From assembly GCA_934216505.1 (NCBI GenBank), contig CAKQBW010000007.1, positions 1 to 55,402 on the forward strand: a stretch of 55,402 nucleotides of DNA, read 5' to 3'. Below, piece after piece: positions 8,655-15,725 of the stretch. Numbering within the stretch: the stretch's first letter is position 1; the number at the start of each line of letters is the position of its first letter. Position numbers and translations under genes: made by a program. Under the pieces are notes generated by a model, which did not search any database, had not been told where the DNA came from, and saw only the letters and a list, made by a program, of their open reading frames with translations. The DNA is from an uncultured Alphaproteobacteria bacterium. Its GTDB lineage: Bacteria > Pseudomonadota > Alphaproteobacteria > CAAHEQ01 > UBA3637.

Positions 8655-9214
8655 AATCCAGTTTTTATAGCGAGGCTGAATTAAAAAAATTGGGCTTAAA
8701 AGCCTTTGGTAAAAATGTGCTGATTTCACGCAAATGTTCGCTGTACGGGGCGGACAAGATGATATTGGGGCATGATGTGCGTATAGACGATTTTTGTATT
8801 TTAAGCGGGCACATTACCATCGGGAATTATGTGCATATTGCGGCTTATTCGGCATTGTATGCGGGGCACGCAGGGATTGAAATCCAAGATTTTTGTGGGG
8901 TGTCGGCACGGGGAACGATTTACAGTGCGATAGATGATTTTTCGGGGGCGTTTATGATTTCGCCGATGGTTCCCCCTGAACTGACGAATTTGACTTGTGG
9001 AAAAGTGGTGCTAAAGCGATTTACTCAGTTGGGCTGTGGGACAGTTGTCTTTCCCCAATCTATTTTAAATGAAGGGGTGGCAACGGGGGCTTTCACTTTG
9101 GTCAAAGGGGAAATCCCCGCTTGGAGTTTGGTGGCGGGGATTCCTGCCAAAAAAATCAAAGACAGGCAAAAAGGAATTTTGGAATTAGTCAAAAAAATTG
9201 AGGAAAGGGAATAA
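8651..9214 (+). CDS. Left-handed beta-helix (hexapeptide) acyltransferase
   Basis: A 187-residue acyltransferase of the LbH/trimeric O- or N-acetyltransferase type. Imperfect hexapeptide repeats run from about 45 to 170 (for example LGHDVRIDDFCIL, VHIAAYSALYA, IPAWSLVAGIPAKKI), ending in the usual AGIPAKKI. It is the last gene of the polysaccharide operon. With DegT upstream, it may acylate the new amino sugar (VioB/FdtC-like role), though O-acetylation of the glycan fits equally well. The stop codon lies inside the operon terminator hairpin. Confidence 0.87.
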   Translation: MKSSFYSEAELKKLGLKAFGKNVLISRKCSLYGADKMILGHDVRIDDFCILSGHITIGNYVHIAAYSALYAGHAGIEIQDFCGVSARGTIYSAIDDFSGAFMISPMVPPELTNLTCGKVVLKRFTQLGCGTVVFPQSILNEGVATGAFTLVKGEIPAWSLVAGIPAKKIKDRQKGILELVKKIEERE

Positions 9215-9232
9215 AATCCCTTTCCTTTTTTT
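9202..9232 (+). terminator. Operon terminator
   Basis: Perfect 9-bp stem GGAAAGGGA (9202-9210) with TCCCTTTCC (9217-9225), 6-nt loop, then seven T. It overlaps the acyltransferase stop codon and closes the polysaccharide operon. Confidence 0.92.
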
Positions 9233-9233
9233 C

Positions 9234-10226
9234 CTAAGCGGTTCGCAGGGGATAAAAAACAATTGTGCCTGAGTTTCCATAACTGTTGATCCCTTTAATC
9301 GTGTCGTTTTTACAAACAGGAATTAAAGCATATCCTTGGGTGGAGTAGGTGGTATTGGTACTGACGGCAATTGTTTTTTCTGTGCCATTTAAACTGATGA
9401 TTAAATTGGCACCACTATAGGCTTTTCCCGAAACCTCAAAGTACCCATTTTCTGAAGCCGTTGTGATATTGGAAAAAGAACAACTGCTGGGGGCACTATA
9501 GTCGGGACAACAAAAAGTGGAGATTTTTTGAATCCCCGAGGGGGTCAAATTATCCATATCTTTGTTGGCTTTATTGGTGGTGGCTAAGACGGCTGTTTCT
9601 GAGGACACTGCGGCTTCTTGGGCTTTGGTAACGGCCGTTTGGGCGGCTGTGGCGGCGGCTTCTTGCTTTTCTGAGGCTGTTTGTGCCGCGGCCTCGGCTT
9701 CGGATTTATAGGTGCTTAAAGTGCTTTCCAAAGCATTGATGGATACCGTTGAATTTTCTAAATTTGTTCCTTGGGCATTCCACACAATGGCTTTTCCCGC
9801 TTGGGGTAAGGGCAGTGTCAAATTGATGTTTGTATCGGTGGCGTAAGGCGGCAAAACCATAGACCGGTTTAAATTATCGGCGATTTGTTGTTGGCACGCA
9901 ATTTGATAATCTAATTCATCATTGAGAGTGTCGGCCCGTAAAGTACCCCCTTCTTGAAAATCTGTTGTGCGTTCAATGACTAATTCACGAATCAAGGTGA
10001 TAATGACGCCGTTAGCGGGGGCTTGGGATAAAGTGATGCTGCCCCCTGTACTCTTGCCGATGTCAGAAACGGTATAGGTGTTTTCCTCTTGTAAAACCGT
10101 ATTAAAATACACTTTTAGATCGGAACTTTTAAACAGGGCAAAGGGAAAACTATAGGTTTTTAAAACCCCGTTGGATATATATCGGATTCGGGGGACGATG
10201 TTTTTTATAGTAATGTGATTTGTCAA
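9234..10226 (-). CDS. Phage-like tail fibre protein
   Basis: A 330-residue protein starting at TTG 10226 behind AAAGGAG. Residues 1-115 resemble the N-terminal virion-attachment domain of T7-type tail fibres (YISNGVLKTYSFPFALF, TYTVSDIG, RTTDFQEGG, LNDELDYQIACQQQ). Residues about 165-225 are an Ala/Glu/Thr-rich predicted coiled coil, typical of a trimeric fibre shaft. The C terminus is Ser/Thr/Gly-rich and beta-prone with a few Cys. No other phage structural gene lies nearby, so it may be a domesticated fibre or a surface adhesin rather than part of a prophage. It has its own promoter and an attenuator-like leader. Confidence 0.75.
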   Translation of the reverse strand: MTNHITIKNIVPRIRYISNGVLKTYSFPFALFKSSDLKVYFNTVLQEENTYTVSDIGKSTGGSITLSQAPANGVIITLIRELVIERTTDFQEGGTLRADTLNDELDYQIACQQQIADNLNRSMVLPPYATDTNINLTLPLPQAGKAIVWNAQGTNLENSTVSINALESTLSTYKSEAEAAAQTASEKQEAAATAAQTAVTKAQEAAVSSETAVLATTNKANKDMDNLTPSGIQKISTFCCPDYSAPSSCSFSNITTASENGYFEVSGKAYSGANLIISLNGTEKTIAVSTNTTYSTQGYALIPVCKNDTIKGINSYGNSGTIVFYPLRTA

Positions 10227-10254
10227 AGTAATCTCCTTTTATTATAATAAAAAA

Positions 10255-10320
10255 ATCCCCGTTTTGAAAACGAGGATAAGACAAGTTAAAAGGCACGATG
10301 TTTTGGATACAATCGTGCCT
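10255..10320 (-). promoter_or_regulatory. Attenuator-like double-hairpin leader of the tail-fibre gene
   Basis: On the minus strand, hairpin 1 (AGGCACGAT, 10291-10299 with 10312-10320; perfect 9 bp) is followed by hairpin 2 (10255-10265 with 10267-10277; one mismatch) and a run of seven T. Hairpin 2 therefore looks like an intrinsic terminator between promoter and start codon. The gene's AAAGGAG lies just beyond. The leader resembles the one at 11-68. Confidence 0.65.
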
Positions 10321-10334
10321 GATAACTAGAAGGA

Positions 10335-10363
10335 ATTATAGCATATTTTTTTAAAAAAGTCAA
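10335..10363 (-). promoter_or_regulatory. Promoter of the tail-fibre gene
   Basis: On the minus strand TTGACT (10358-10363), 17-nt spacer, TATAAT (10335-10340). Transcription passes through the double-hairpin leader before the TTG start at 10226. Confidence 0.8.
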
Positions 10364-10470
10364 GAAAAAACACATTTGAATGGGAAAAGGATAGAGCGGG
10401 CCTTTTACATTCTTTTGACCTATTGCCTCCCCCATAAAATCGCCCCATCTTTCCTGTGAAGGAGGGGAAA

Positions 10471-10638
10471 ATGAAACACACCAATGAACAAATGATTCGT
10501 GAAACAGCCTATTATTTATGGCTAGATGCAGGCAAACCCAATGGCCAACCTGATGCTTTTTGGTATCAAGCCATCACTAAGTTGCAACCCAATAAAAAAC
10601 AAATGGCGGCTTTGAAAAAGAAAAGCCGGTCTCGTTAA
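10471..10638 (+). CDS. Small DUF2934-like protein
   Basis: A 55-residue basic protein. The core RETAYYLWLDAGKPNGQPDAFWYQA fits the short DUF2934 pattern (R..AYYLW...G.P.G....W), a small family of unknown function. The C terminus is Lys/Arg-rich. ATG 10471 is chosen because GGAGGGG lies just upstream; an in-frame GTG at 10456 lacks a site. It stands alone between the tail-fibre leader and a shared terminator. Confidence 0.72.
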   Translation: MKHTNEQMIRETAYYLWLDAGKPNGQPDAFWYQAITKLQPNKKQMAALKKKSRSR

Positions 10639-10664
10639 AAAAATCCCCGTTTTTAAGCGGGGAT
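10636..10664. terminator. Bidirectional terminator
   Basis: ATCCCCG (10643-10649) pairs with CGGGGAT (10658-10664), flanked by A runs on the left and T residues on the right. It serves the DUF2934-like gene on plus and, with the stronger T run, the small gene 10665-10904 on minus. Confidence 0.85.
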
Positions 10665-10904
10665 TTAATCTTCTAATTTGGGGCGAATTTTTTTTAAGAT
10701 TTGATCTTTATCATAGGGAGGCGTTTGTTGCGATAAAACGCCGTCTAATGCTTTTTCAATTTCATTATTGGTGGCATTTTCGTATAACATCTTTAATTCC
10801 CTCAAAAACTTTTCCCGAGAATCAAATGTTTGCAAAAAAGAATCCTCTTTTTGCGTTTTGGGGTGTTGTGCCATAAAGGCAGCGGCTTCTTCAAATAAAT
10901 TCAT
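10665..10904 (-). CDS. Small acidic hypothetical protein
   Basis: A 79-residue protein, highly charged and predicted all-helical (MNLFEEAAAFMAQHPKTQ start, KKIRPKLED end). No signal peptide, membrane segment or recognised domain. AGGAGG precedes the ATG at a good distance, which supports a real gene. It diverges from lnt and converges on the DUF2934-like gene. Function unknown. Confidence 0.65.
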   Translation of the reverse strand: MNLFEEAAAFMAQHPKTQKEDSFLQTFDSREKFLRELKMLYENATNNEIEKALDGVLSQQTPPYDKDQILKKIRPKLED

Positions 10905-10959
10905 TGTTCAGACCTCCTGATTTAAAATGAATGATTTTTGTCAAAAAAGCAATAAAAAA

Positions 10960-10988
10960 TTGCAATTTGATTTTATTTATGCTACCCT
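10960..10988 (+). promoter_or_regulatory. Promoter of lnt; transcript probably leaderless
   Basis: TTGCAA (10960-10965), 17-nt spacer, TACCCT (10983-10988). The expected start site, 7 nt beyond the -10 box, is the A of the lnt ATG at 10995. No ribosome-binding site precedes lnt. Confidence 0.55.
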
Positions 10989-10994
10989 TTTTTT

Positions 10995-12482
10995 ATGATG
11001 AAACGAAAATTTTTATTGCCTGTTTTGCTGATTTTAATGGGAGGACTTGGGGCGCTGGGGTTTGCCCCTCGTTTTTGGTGGCCTTTGACGGGGGTCGCCG
11101 TGGTCTTGTTGATGCGTTTGTTAAACGAAGCCGAAAGTAAAAAAAAGGCTTTTGGTTTGGGCTTTTGGTTTGGGTGTGGTTGGGGGGCGACCTCTATGCA
11201 TTGGCTAACCTCTGCCTTTATGATAGATGGGGGAGAATTTGCCTTTTATTGTCCCCTTGTGTGGGTGGGGTTTGGCCTTTACTTCGGCTTGTTTTGGGGA
11301 TTGACTACTTACTTGGCGTCTTTTTTTGCTTCAGGGGGACGCCGTTGTTTGGCTTTGGCAGGATGGGTGATTTTGTCGGAGTATGCACGTAGCCAACTTT
11401 TTTCGGGCTTTCCATGGAATCCTATTGGTAATATCTGGAATCCAATACTGCCCGTGATGCAAATCACGAGCGTGGTGGGGATTTATGGGTTGAGTGGTTT
11501 GACGGTTTTGTTTTTTGGGGCCCTCAGTTTGGGGTATCAAAGAAAATCCTTTGTGATGGCGTTGGTGATGGCGACCTTGATTTTTTTGGGAGGGATCCTT
11601 CGCCTCAACTGCCATGGGGAAGATGGCTTTGTGTGGGGGACCCACTTGCGCTTGGTCCAACCGAATATCCCCCAAACATTAAAGTGGAATCCCCAAAAAG
11701 CCCAAGAACATTTGGCAAAGACTTTGGAATTATCCAAGCGGGAAAGTGCCTCTATTACCCATGTGTTGTGGCCCGAAACAGCGGTGAGTTTTTTGATGAA
11801 TTACCACCATGACCAACGGTTGGAACTGATGCGGGGCTTAAATCAAGGGGCTGTTTTAATAACGGGGGCAATGCGGGCGGTGAATCCCCAAGATAAATCC
11901 ATTGCGAACAGTATTTTTATTTTGGATGATTTGACGGATATTCAAGGCTTTTATGATAAATCGCATTTAGTTCCCTTTGGGGAATATACGCCGTTAAAGG
12001 GGATTTTACCTTTGGATAAATTTGTGCCATTTGAACCTGATATTACGGCGGGGACAGGCGTTCAAACACTTCCTGTTTATAAGACTTTGCCAGCCTCTTT
12101 ATTGGTGTGTTATGAGATTATTTTTTCGGGTGAAGTGGTGGATAAAGCCCACCGTCCCGCATGGCTTTTTAATGCCACGAATGACGGGTGGTACGGTCTG
12201 AGTGCGGGGCCTTATCAACATTTTGCGATGGCTCAAACCCGTGCGATTGAAGAAGGCCTGCCTTTGATTCGGGTGGCGAATACAGGTGTGAGTGCGGTTA
12301 TCAATCCCTATGGTCAGATTTTGAAAAAACTGGATTTGGGGGCCACAGGGGTGATAGATAGTGATTTGCCGCAAGCCCTTGCGCCGACTTTTTTTGCTCA
12401 ATTTGGTCAAAAAATCCCCCTGACTTTGGCTTTTGTTCTTTTGATTTTTGGATTTAAAAGGAAAAATTCCCTTGACAAGTGA
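10995..12482 (+). CDS. lnt: Apolipoprotein N-acyltransferase Lnt
   Basis: Inner-membrane enzyme that adds the third acyl chain to the N-terminal Cys of lipoproteins. At 495 residues it has normal length: several membrane helices in about 1-200, then a periplasmic nitrilase-like domain. The catalytic triad is visible as WPETAVSF (Glu), YDKSHLVPFGEY (Lys) and LLVCYEIIF (Cys), and a final membrane helix lies near the C terminus. There is no ribosome-binding site; the promoter position suggests a leaderless mRNA. The lipoproteins in this window (BamB, 39968-40531, 41586-41996) would be substrates. Confidence 0.95.
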   Translation: MMKRKFLLPVLLILMGGLGALGFAPRFWWPLTGVAVVLLMRLLNEAESKKKAFGLGFWFGCGWGATSMHWLTSAFMIDGGEFAFYCPLVWVGFGLYFGLFWGLTTYLASFFASGGRRCLALAGWVILSEYARSQLFSGFPWNPIGNIWNPILPVMQITSVVGIYGLSGLTVLFFGALSLGYQRKSFVMALVMATLIFLGGILRLNCHGEDGFVWGTHLRLVQPNIPQTLKWNPQKAQEHLAKTLELSKRESASITHVLWPETAVSFLMNYHHDQRLELMRGLNQGAVLITGAMRAVNPQDKSIANSIFILDDLTDIQGFYDKSHLVPFGEYTPLKGILPLDKFVPFEPDITAGTGVQTLPVYKTLPASLLVCYEIIFSGEVVDKAHRPAWLFNATNDGWYGLSAGPYQHFAMAQTRAIEEGLPLIRVANTGVSAVINPYGQILKKLDLGATGVIDSDLPQALAPTFFAQFGQKIPLTLAFVLLIFGFKRKNSLDK

Positions 12483-12500
12483 TTTTATTTTTTGTATAAT
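12472..12500 (+). promoter_or_regulatory. Promoter of rpmJ
   Basis: Consensus TTGACA (12472-12477), 17-nt spacer, TATAAT (12495-12500). The -35 box lies within the last codons of lnt, so rpmJ is independently transcribed. Confidence 0.9.
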
Positions 12501-12530
12501 AGCGCACAAATCTATAAGAAAGGAAAAAAA

Positions 12531-12656
12531 ATGAAAGTTCGTTCTTCTCTCAAATCCGCAAAAATGCGTGATAAAAATTGTAAGATTGTCCGTCGCAAAG
12601 GACATGTTTATGTGATTAATAAGAAAAAGCCTAAATTGAAAGCGAAACAAGGCTAA
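12531..12656 (+). CDS. rpmJ: 50S ribosomal protein L36
   Basis: A 41-residue basic protein of the large ribosomal subunit. It begins MKVRSSLKSAKMRDKNC and ends KLKAKQG, the alphaproteobacterial (YkgO-like) form with a single Cys at position 17 instead of the four zinc ligands of classical L36. AGGAAAA precedes the ATG. It has its own strong promoter and terminator, a monocistronic arrangement. Confidence 0.96.
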   Translation: MKVRSSLKSAKMRDKNCKIVRRKGHVYVINKKKPKLKAKQG

Positions 12657-12679
12657 TTTGTCTTAAAACCTATTTTAAG

Positions 12680-12706
12680 GTCCCGTTGAAGAACGGGACT
12701 TTTTTA
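12680..12706 (+). terminator. rpmJ terminator
   Basis: Perfect 8-bp stem GTCCCGTT (12680-12687) with AACGGGAC (12692-12699), GAAG loop, then seven T. Confidence 0.95.
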
Positions 12707-12717
12707 TCGCCTAAAGT

Positions 12718-12747
12718 CTTGACTTTTACATAAAAAAATACTATATC
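12718..12747 (+). promoter_or_regulatory. groESL promoter, possibly RpoH-dependent
   Basis: CTTGAC (12718-12723), 17 nt, CTATAT (12741-12746). It can be read as a sigma70 promoter (TTGACT-17-TATATC), but the CTTGA...CTATAT form also fits the alphaproteobacterial heat-shock sigma consensus. Compare hsp20 at 27986-28015. No CIRCE inverted repeat was seen. Confidence 0.6.
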
Positions 12748-12808
12748 TACTAAACATGAACAAGGGAAGAAAAAGGACTTCTCTGTTATGAAAAAGAAAG
12801 GAAACAAA

Positions 12809-13096
12809 ATGAAATTTAAACCTTTGTGTGATCGTGTCGTGATTCGTCGTTTGGCTGAAGAAAGTAAAACGGCGGGTGGAATTATTATCCCTGATACTGC
12901 CAAAGAAAAACCCTCAACAGGGGTTGTGTTGGCGGTGGGTGAAGGGGCCCGTGACGAAATGGGAAAAATTATCCCAATGACCTTGAAAGAAGGCGATAAA
13001 GTTTTATTTGGTAAATGGTCAGGAACCGAAGTGAAAATTGATTCAGAAGACTTGGTTATCATGAAAGAATCAGAAGTTTTTGGTATTTTGGATTAA
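12809..13096 (+). CDS. groES: Co-chaperonin GroES
   Basis: A 95-residue cap of the GroEL folding chamber in the cytosol. It begins MKFKPLCDRVVIRRL and has the mobile-loop region SKTAGGIIIP (about 20-29), then LKEGDKVLFGKWSG. The start at 12809 follows GAAAGGAAA; the upstream in-frame ATG at 12788 would add an atypical basic heptapeptide. groEL follows 18 nt later. Confidence 0.97.
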   Translation: MKFKPLCDRVVIRRLAEESKTAGGIIIPDTAKEKPSTGVVLAVGEGARDEMGKIIPMTLKEGDKVLFGKWSGTEVKIDSEDLVIMKESEVFGILD

Positions 13097-13114
13097 CAAG
13101 GAAAGGAAATAAAA

Positions 13115-14758
13115 ATGACTGCAAAAGAAATTAAATTTGGTGTGTCTGCCCGTGAAAAAATGTTAAAAGGGGTAGATTTGTTGGCGGATACTGTCAAGGT
13201 GACTTTGGGGCCCAAAGGGCGTAATGTCGTATTGAATAAAGCCTATGGGGCGCCTCGGATTACAAAAGACGGTGTGTCGGTTGCCAAAGAAATTGAATTG
13301 GCGGATAAGTTTGAAAATATGGGGGCGCAGATGGTGCGTGAAGTAGCCAGTAAGTCCGCTGATGTAGCGGGTGATGGAACCACAACCGCGACTGTATTAG
13401 CGCAGGCAATTATCCGTGAAGGTTGTAAGGCAGTGGCGGCGGGTATGAATCCCATGGATTTAAAGCGGGGAATTGATACGGCTGTGGCGGCTGTTGTGGA
13501 AGACATTAAAGCCCGTAGCAAAGAAGTTTCTACAAACGATGAAATTGCTCAAATTGGGACGATTTCTGCCAACGGAGATTCTTCTATCGGGGATTACATT
13601 GCTGAGGCTATGCAAAAAGTGGGCAAAGATGGTGTGATTACTGTGGAAGATGCCAAAGGAATCAACACAGAATTGGAAGTTGTGGAAGGAATGCAATTTG
13701 ACCGTGGATACTTGTCCCCTTATTTTGTCACAAACGCTGATAAAATGACGGCCGAATTGGATAATCCTTATATTTTAATCAATGAAGGAAAATTATCCAC
13801 TTTGCAACCTTTGGTGCCTTTGTTGGAAGCTGTTGTTCAATCAGGGCGTCCTTTGTTGATTATTGCCGAAGATGTGGAAGGCGAAGCCCTGGCGACTTTG
13901 GTGGTCAATAAATTACGGGGCGGTTTAAAGGTAGCGGCGGTCAAAGCTCCTGGGTTTGGGGATCGGCGCAAAGCCATGTTGGAAGACATTGCTATTTTGA
14001 CAAAAGGTCAGGTGGTGTCGGCTGATTTGGGCATGAAGTTAGAAGATGTTCATTTGAACATGTTGGGAATGGCCAAGTCTGTGTCCATCACAAAAGAAGA
14101 AACAACGATTGTAGATGGGGCAGGGGCCAAGGCCGATATTGAAGCCCGTTGTAAGCAAATTAAACAACAAATTGAATCGGCTTCTTCTGACTATGATAAA
14201 GAAAAATTACAGGAACGCTTGGGTAAATTGTCAGGCGGTGTGGCGGTCATCAAAGTAGGTGGCGCCAGCGAAGTGGAAGTCAAAGAGAAAAAAGACCGTG
14301 TTGATGATGCCTTGCATGCGACGCGTGCCGCTGTGAAAGAAGGGATTATCACAGGCGGTGGAACGGCTTTGTTGTATGCCACTCGGGCTTTGGACAAAGT
14401 GAAGCCCGAAAATGATGATCAACGGGTGGGCGTGGATATTATCCGCAAAGCCTTGCAAGCCCCTATTCGTCAAATTACAGCCAATGCGGCCGTTGATGGG
14501 TCTGTCGTTGTGGGTAAGTTGTTGGAAAAATACGATGTTAAAATGGGATATGATGCCCGTCAAAACGAATATGCGGATATGTTTAAATCTGGGATTATTG
14601 ACCCGACAAAAGTGGTACGGACGGCTTTGGAAGGGGCGGCCTCAATTGGCGGATTGTTGATTACAACAGAAGCCATGGTGGCGGATAAACCCGAAGAAAA
14701 GTGTGCCTGTGGGCATAACCATGCGCCTGAAATGGGGGGCATGGGCGGAATGTATTAA
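13115..14758 (+). CDS. groEL: Chaperonin GroEL
   Basis: A 547-residue 60-kDa chaperonin subunit; it forms the ATP-driven double-ring folding chamber with GroES. Family motifs are intact: GPKGRNVVL and DGVSVAKEIEL near the N terminus, the ATP-site GDGTTTATVLAQ (about 86-97), and AVKAPGFGDRRK in the apical domain. The C-terminal tail is unusual: before the GGMGGMY end it carries CACGHNH, a Cys/His cluster that could bind a metal. AGGAAA precedes the ATG. Terminator at 14779. Confidence 0.98.
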   Translation: MTAKEIKFGVSAREKMLKGVDLLADTVKVTLGPKGRNVVLNKAYGAPRITKDGVSVAKEIELADKFENMGAQMVREVASKSADVAGDGTTTATVLAQAIIREGCKAVAAGMNPMDLKRGIDTAVAAVVEDIKARSKEVSTNDEIAQIGTISANGDSSIGDYIAEAMQKVGKDGVITVEDAKGINTELEVVEGMQFDRGYLSPYFVTNADKMTAELDNPYILINEGKLSTLQPLVPLLEAVVQSGRPLLIIAEDVEGEALATLVVNKLRGGLKVAAVKAPGFGDRRKAMLEDIAILTKGQVVSADLGMKLEDVHLNMLGMAKSVSITKEETTIVDGAGAKADIEARCKQIKQQIESASSDYDKEKLQERLGKLSGGVAVIKVGGASEVEVKEKKDRVDDALHATRAAVKEGIITGGGTALLYATRALDKVKPENDDQRVGVDIIRKALQAPIRQITANAAVDGSVVVGKLLEKYDVKMGYDARQNEYADMFKSGIIDPTKVVRTALEGAASIGGLLITTEAMVADKPEEKCACGHNHAPEMGGMGGMY

Positions 14759-14778
14759 ACATTTCCTACTTTTGATAA

Positions 14779-14811
14779 AATTCCTCTTGATTTTTCAAGG
14801 GGAATTTTTTT
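14779..14811 (+). terminator. groESL terminator
   Basis: AATTCCTCTTGA (14779-14790) pairs with TCAAGGGGAATT (14794-14805) with one G-T wobble, followed by a T run. Confidence 0.9.
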
Positions 14812-14814
14812 ATG

Positions 14815-14843
14815 TTGCAATTTAAATTGATTTCAGTTATACT
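14815..14843 (+). promoter_or_regulatory. Promoter of structured RNA copy A
   Basis: TTGCAA (14815-14820), 17-nt spacer, TATACT (14838-14843), then GA. Copy B at 41337-41365 has the same two hexamers and the same spacing. Confidence 0.75.
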
Positions 14844-14849
14844 GATAAT

Positions 14850-15037
14850 GCTTTCGTCTAATGGAAAGCGTGGGCTTAGAAAACCCATATCTTTTAGAGT
14901 CGTCAAAGGCTCTTTAAATACGCCTGACATTCGTCATCGGGACGGATGTCAGCCAAATAAGGCTTTACGCTCAATAGGCTGAGCCGTTTAAAAGATACGG
15001 TTTTCTAACATCCGCCCACTTTTACGGTGGGTTTTTT
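14850..15037 (+). ncRNA. Structured leader RNA, copy A (unknown class)
   Basis: About 190 nt that fold into a small 5' hairpin P0 (14850-14855 with 14864-14869) and a long closing stem P1. P1 pairs GTGGGC 14870-14875 with 15014-15019, 14876-14885 with 14999-15008, and 14888-14895 with 14990-14997. P1 encloses three arms: P2 (14896-14913), P3 (14924-14952) and P4 (14961-14985, loop CAATA). The 3' strand of the P1 base is reused in an intrinsic terminator (15015-15037). Copy B at 41372-41556 keeps every stem with changed bases on both sides, strong evidence for a real RNA. It lies directly before the barrel gene 15066-15644, so it may be a riboswitch-like leader or a separate small RNA. Confidence 0.8.
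15015..15037 (+). terminator. Terminator competing with P1 of RNA copy A
   Basis: CCCAC (15015-15019) pairs with GTGGG (15027-15031), then six T. The same CCCAC can instead pair with GTGGG at 14870-14874, so the terminator and the base of P1 exclude each other. Confidence 0.75.
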
Positions 15038-15065
15038 ATTGACTTAAAAAGAAAGGATTTAGAAA

Positions 15066-15644
15066 ATGAAAAAAACTTTATTATTATCAACAATCATGTG
15101 TATGGTGGCAACGACTTCTTTGGGGGCAGAGGTTCGGCCCTATATTGAAGGAAAAATCAGTGAAAACTTTACCCATTCTAAAATTTCAGGGGGTGAAGAT
15201 TTTAATGATGTTGTCCTTGGGGGAGCCCTTTCTTTGGGGCTGGCCATCAATGATATGTTTAGAATAGAAGTGGAAGGCTTCTATAATAAAAATGCCAAAG
15301 ATACTTATTTCATAGTGCCCGTTGAATTAGAAGCCAAAGGTCTGTTTTTGAATTTTTACACAGATTTTCGCTTGCCTGATATAGAAAGAGTTAAGCCTTA
15401 TTTGGGGCTGGGCATGGGCTGTTCTTGGTTGAAACAAATGGTAAAGGCGGGGTTCTATACGTCTTCGGCGAACGATGTGAGTTTTGCCGCCAACTGGGGG
15501 GCCGGTATCAATTATAAATTGAGCCAAAATGTGAATTTAAATTTAGGGTATAGGTATGAATACCTTGGCAGCATTGAATACGGTTCTTTTGAAAATAAAA
15601 TTACGAATCACAAGGTGCTCTTGGGCGTAAGATATACTTTTTAG
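15066..15644 (+). CDS. Outer membrane beta-barrel protein
   Basis: A 192-residue protein with a Sec signal peptide (about 1-20, MKKTLLLSTIMCMVATTSLG then AEV). Alternating hydrophobic strands run through to a C-terminal aromatic (GVRYTF), the usual signal for outer-membrane insertion. It resembles the small 8-stranded OmpA-like/Msp-P44 barrels of alphaproteobacteria; LNLGYRYEYLG near the end is typical. AAAGGA precedes the ATG. It is the first gene behind structured RNA copy A, so expression may depend on readthrough of the terminator at 15015. A second barrel protein lies at 53784-54368. Confidence 0.85.
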   Translation: MKKTLLLSTIMCMVATTSLGAEVRPYIEGKISENFTHSKISGGEDFNDVVLGGALSLGLAINDMFRIEVEGFYNKNAKDTYFIVPVELEAKGLFLNFYTDFRLPDIERVKPYLGLGMGCSWLKQMVKAGFYTSSANDVSFAANWGAGINYKLSQNVNLNLGYRYEYLGSIEYGSFENKITNHKVLLGVRYTF

Positions 15645-15694
15645 TTGAGAAAAATAAATTCAAAAGAAAGGAAATAACAAGAAAACTAACTTTT

Positions 15695-15725
15695 TCCCCC
15701 TTGAAAAATCAAGGGGGATTTTTTT
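15695..15725 (+). terminator. Terminator of the barrel gene
   Basis: Perfect 10-bp stem TCCCCCTTGA (15695-15704) with TCAAGGGGGA (15709-15718), AAAA loop and seven T. It abuts the end of the convergent topA gene. Confidence 0.93.

Noticed and set aside
9234..10904. Prophage call around the tail-fibre gene
   Set aside because: No integrase, capsid, terminase, lysis or other tail gene is present in the window; flanking genes are ordinary chromosomal genes.
14850..15037. Assignment of the structured RNA to a known riboswitch or housekeeping RNA
   Set aside because: None of the conserved cores I know (for example cobalamin, TPP, SAM, c-di-GMP, 6S, tmRNA, SRP, RNase P) can be found in either copy. 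An Rfam search is needed to be sure.
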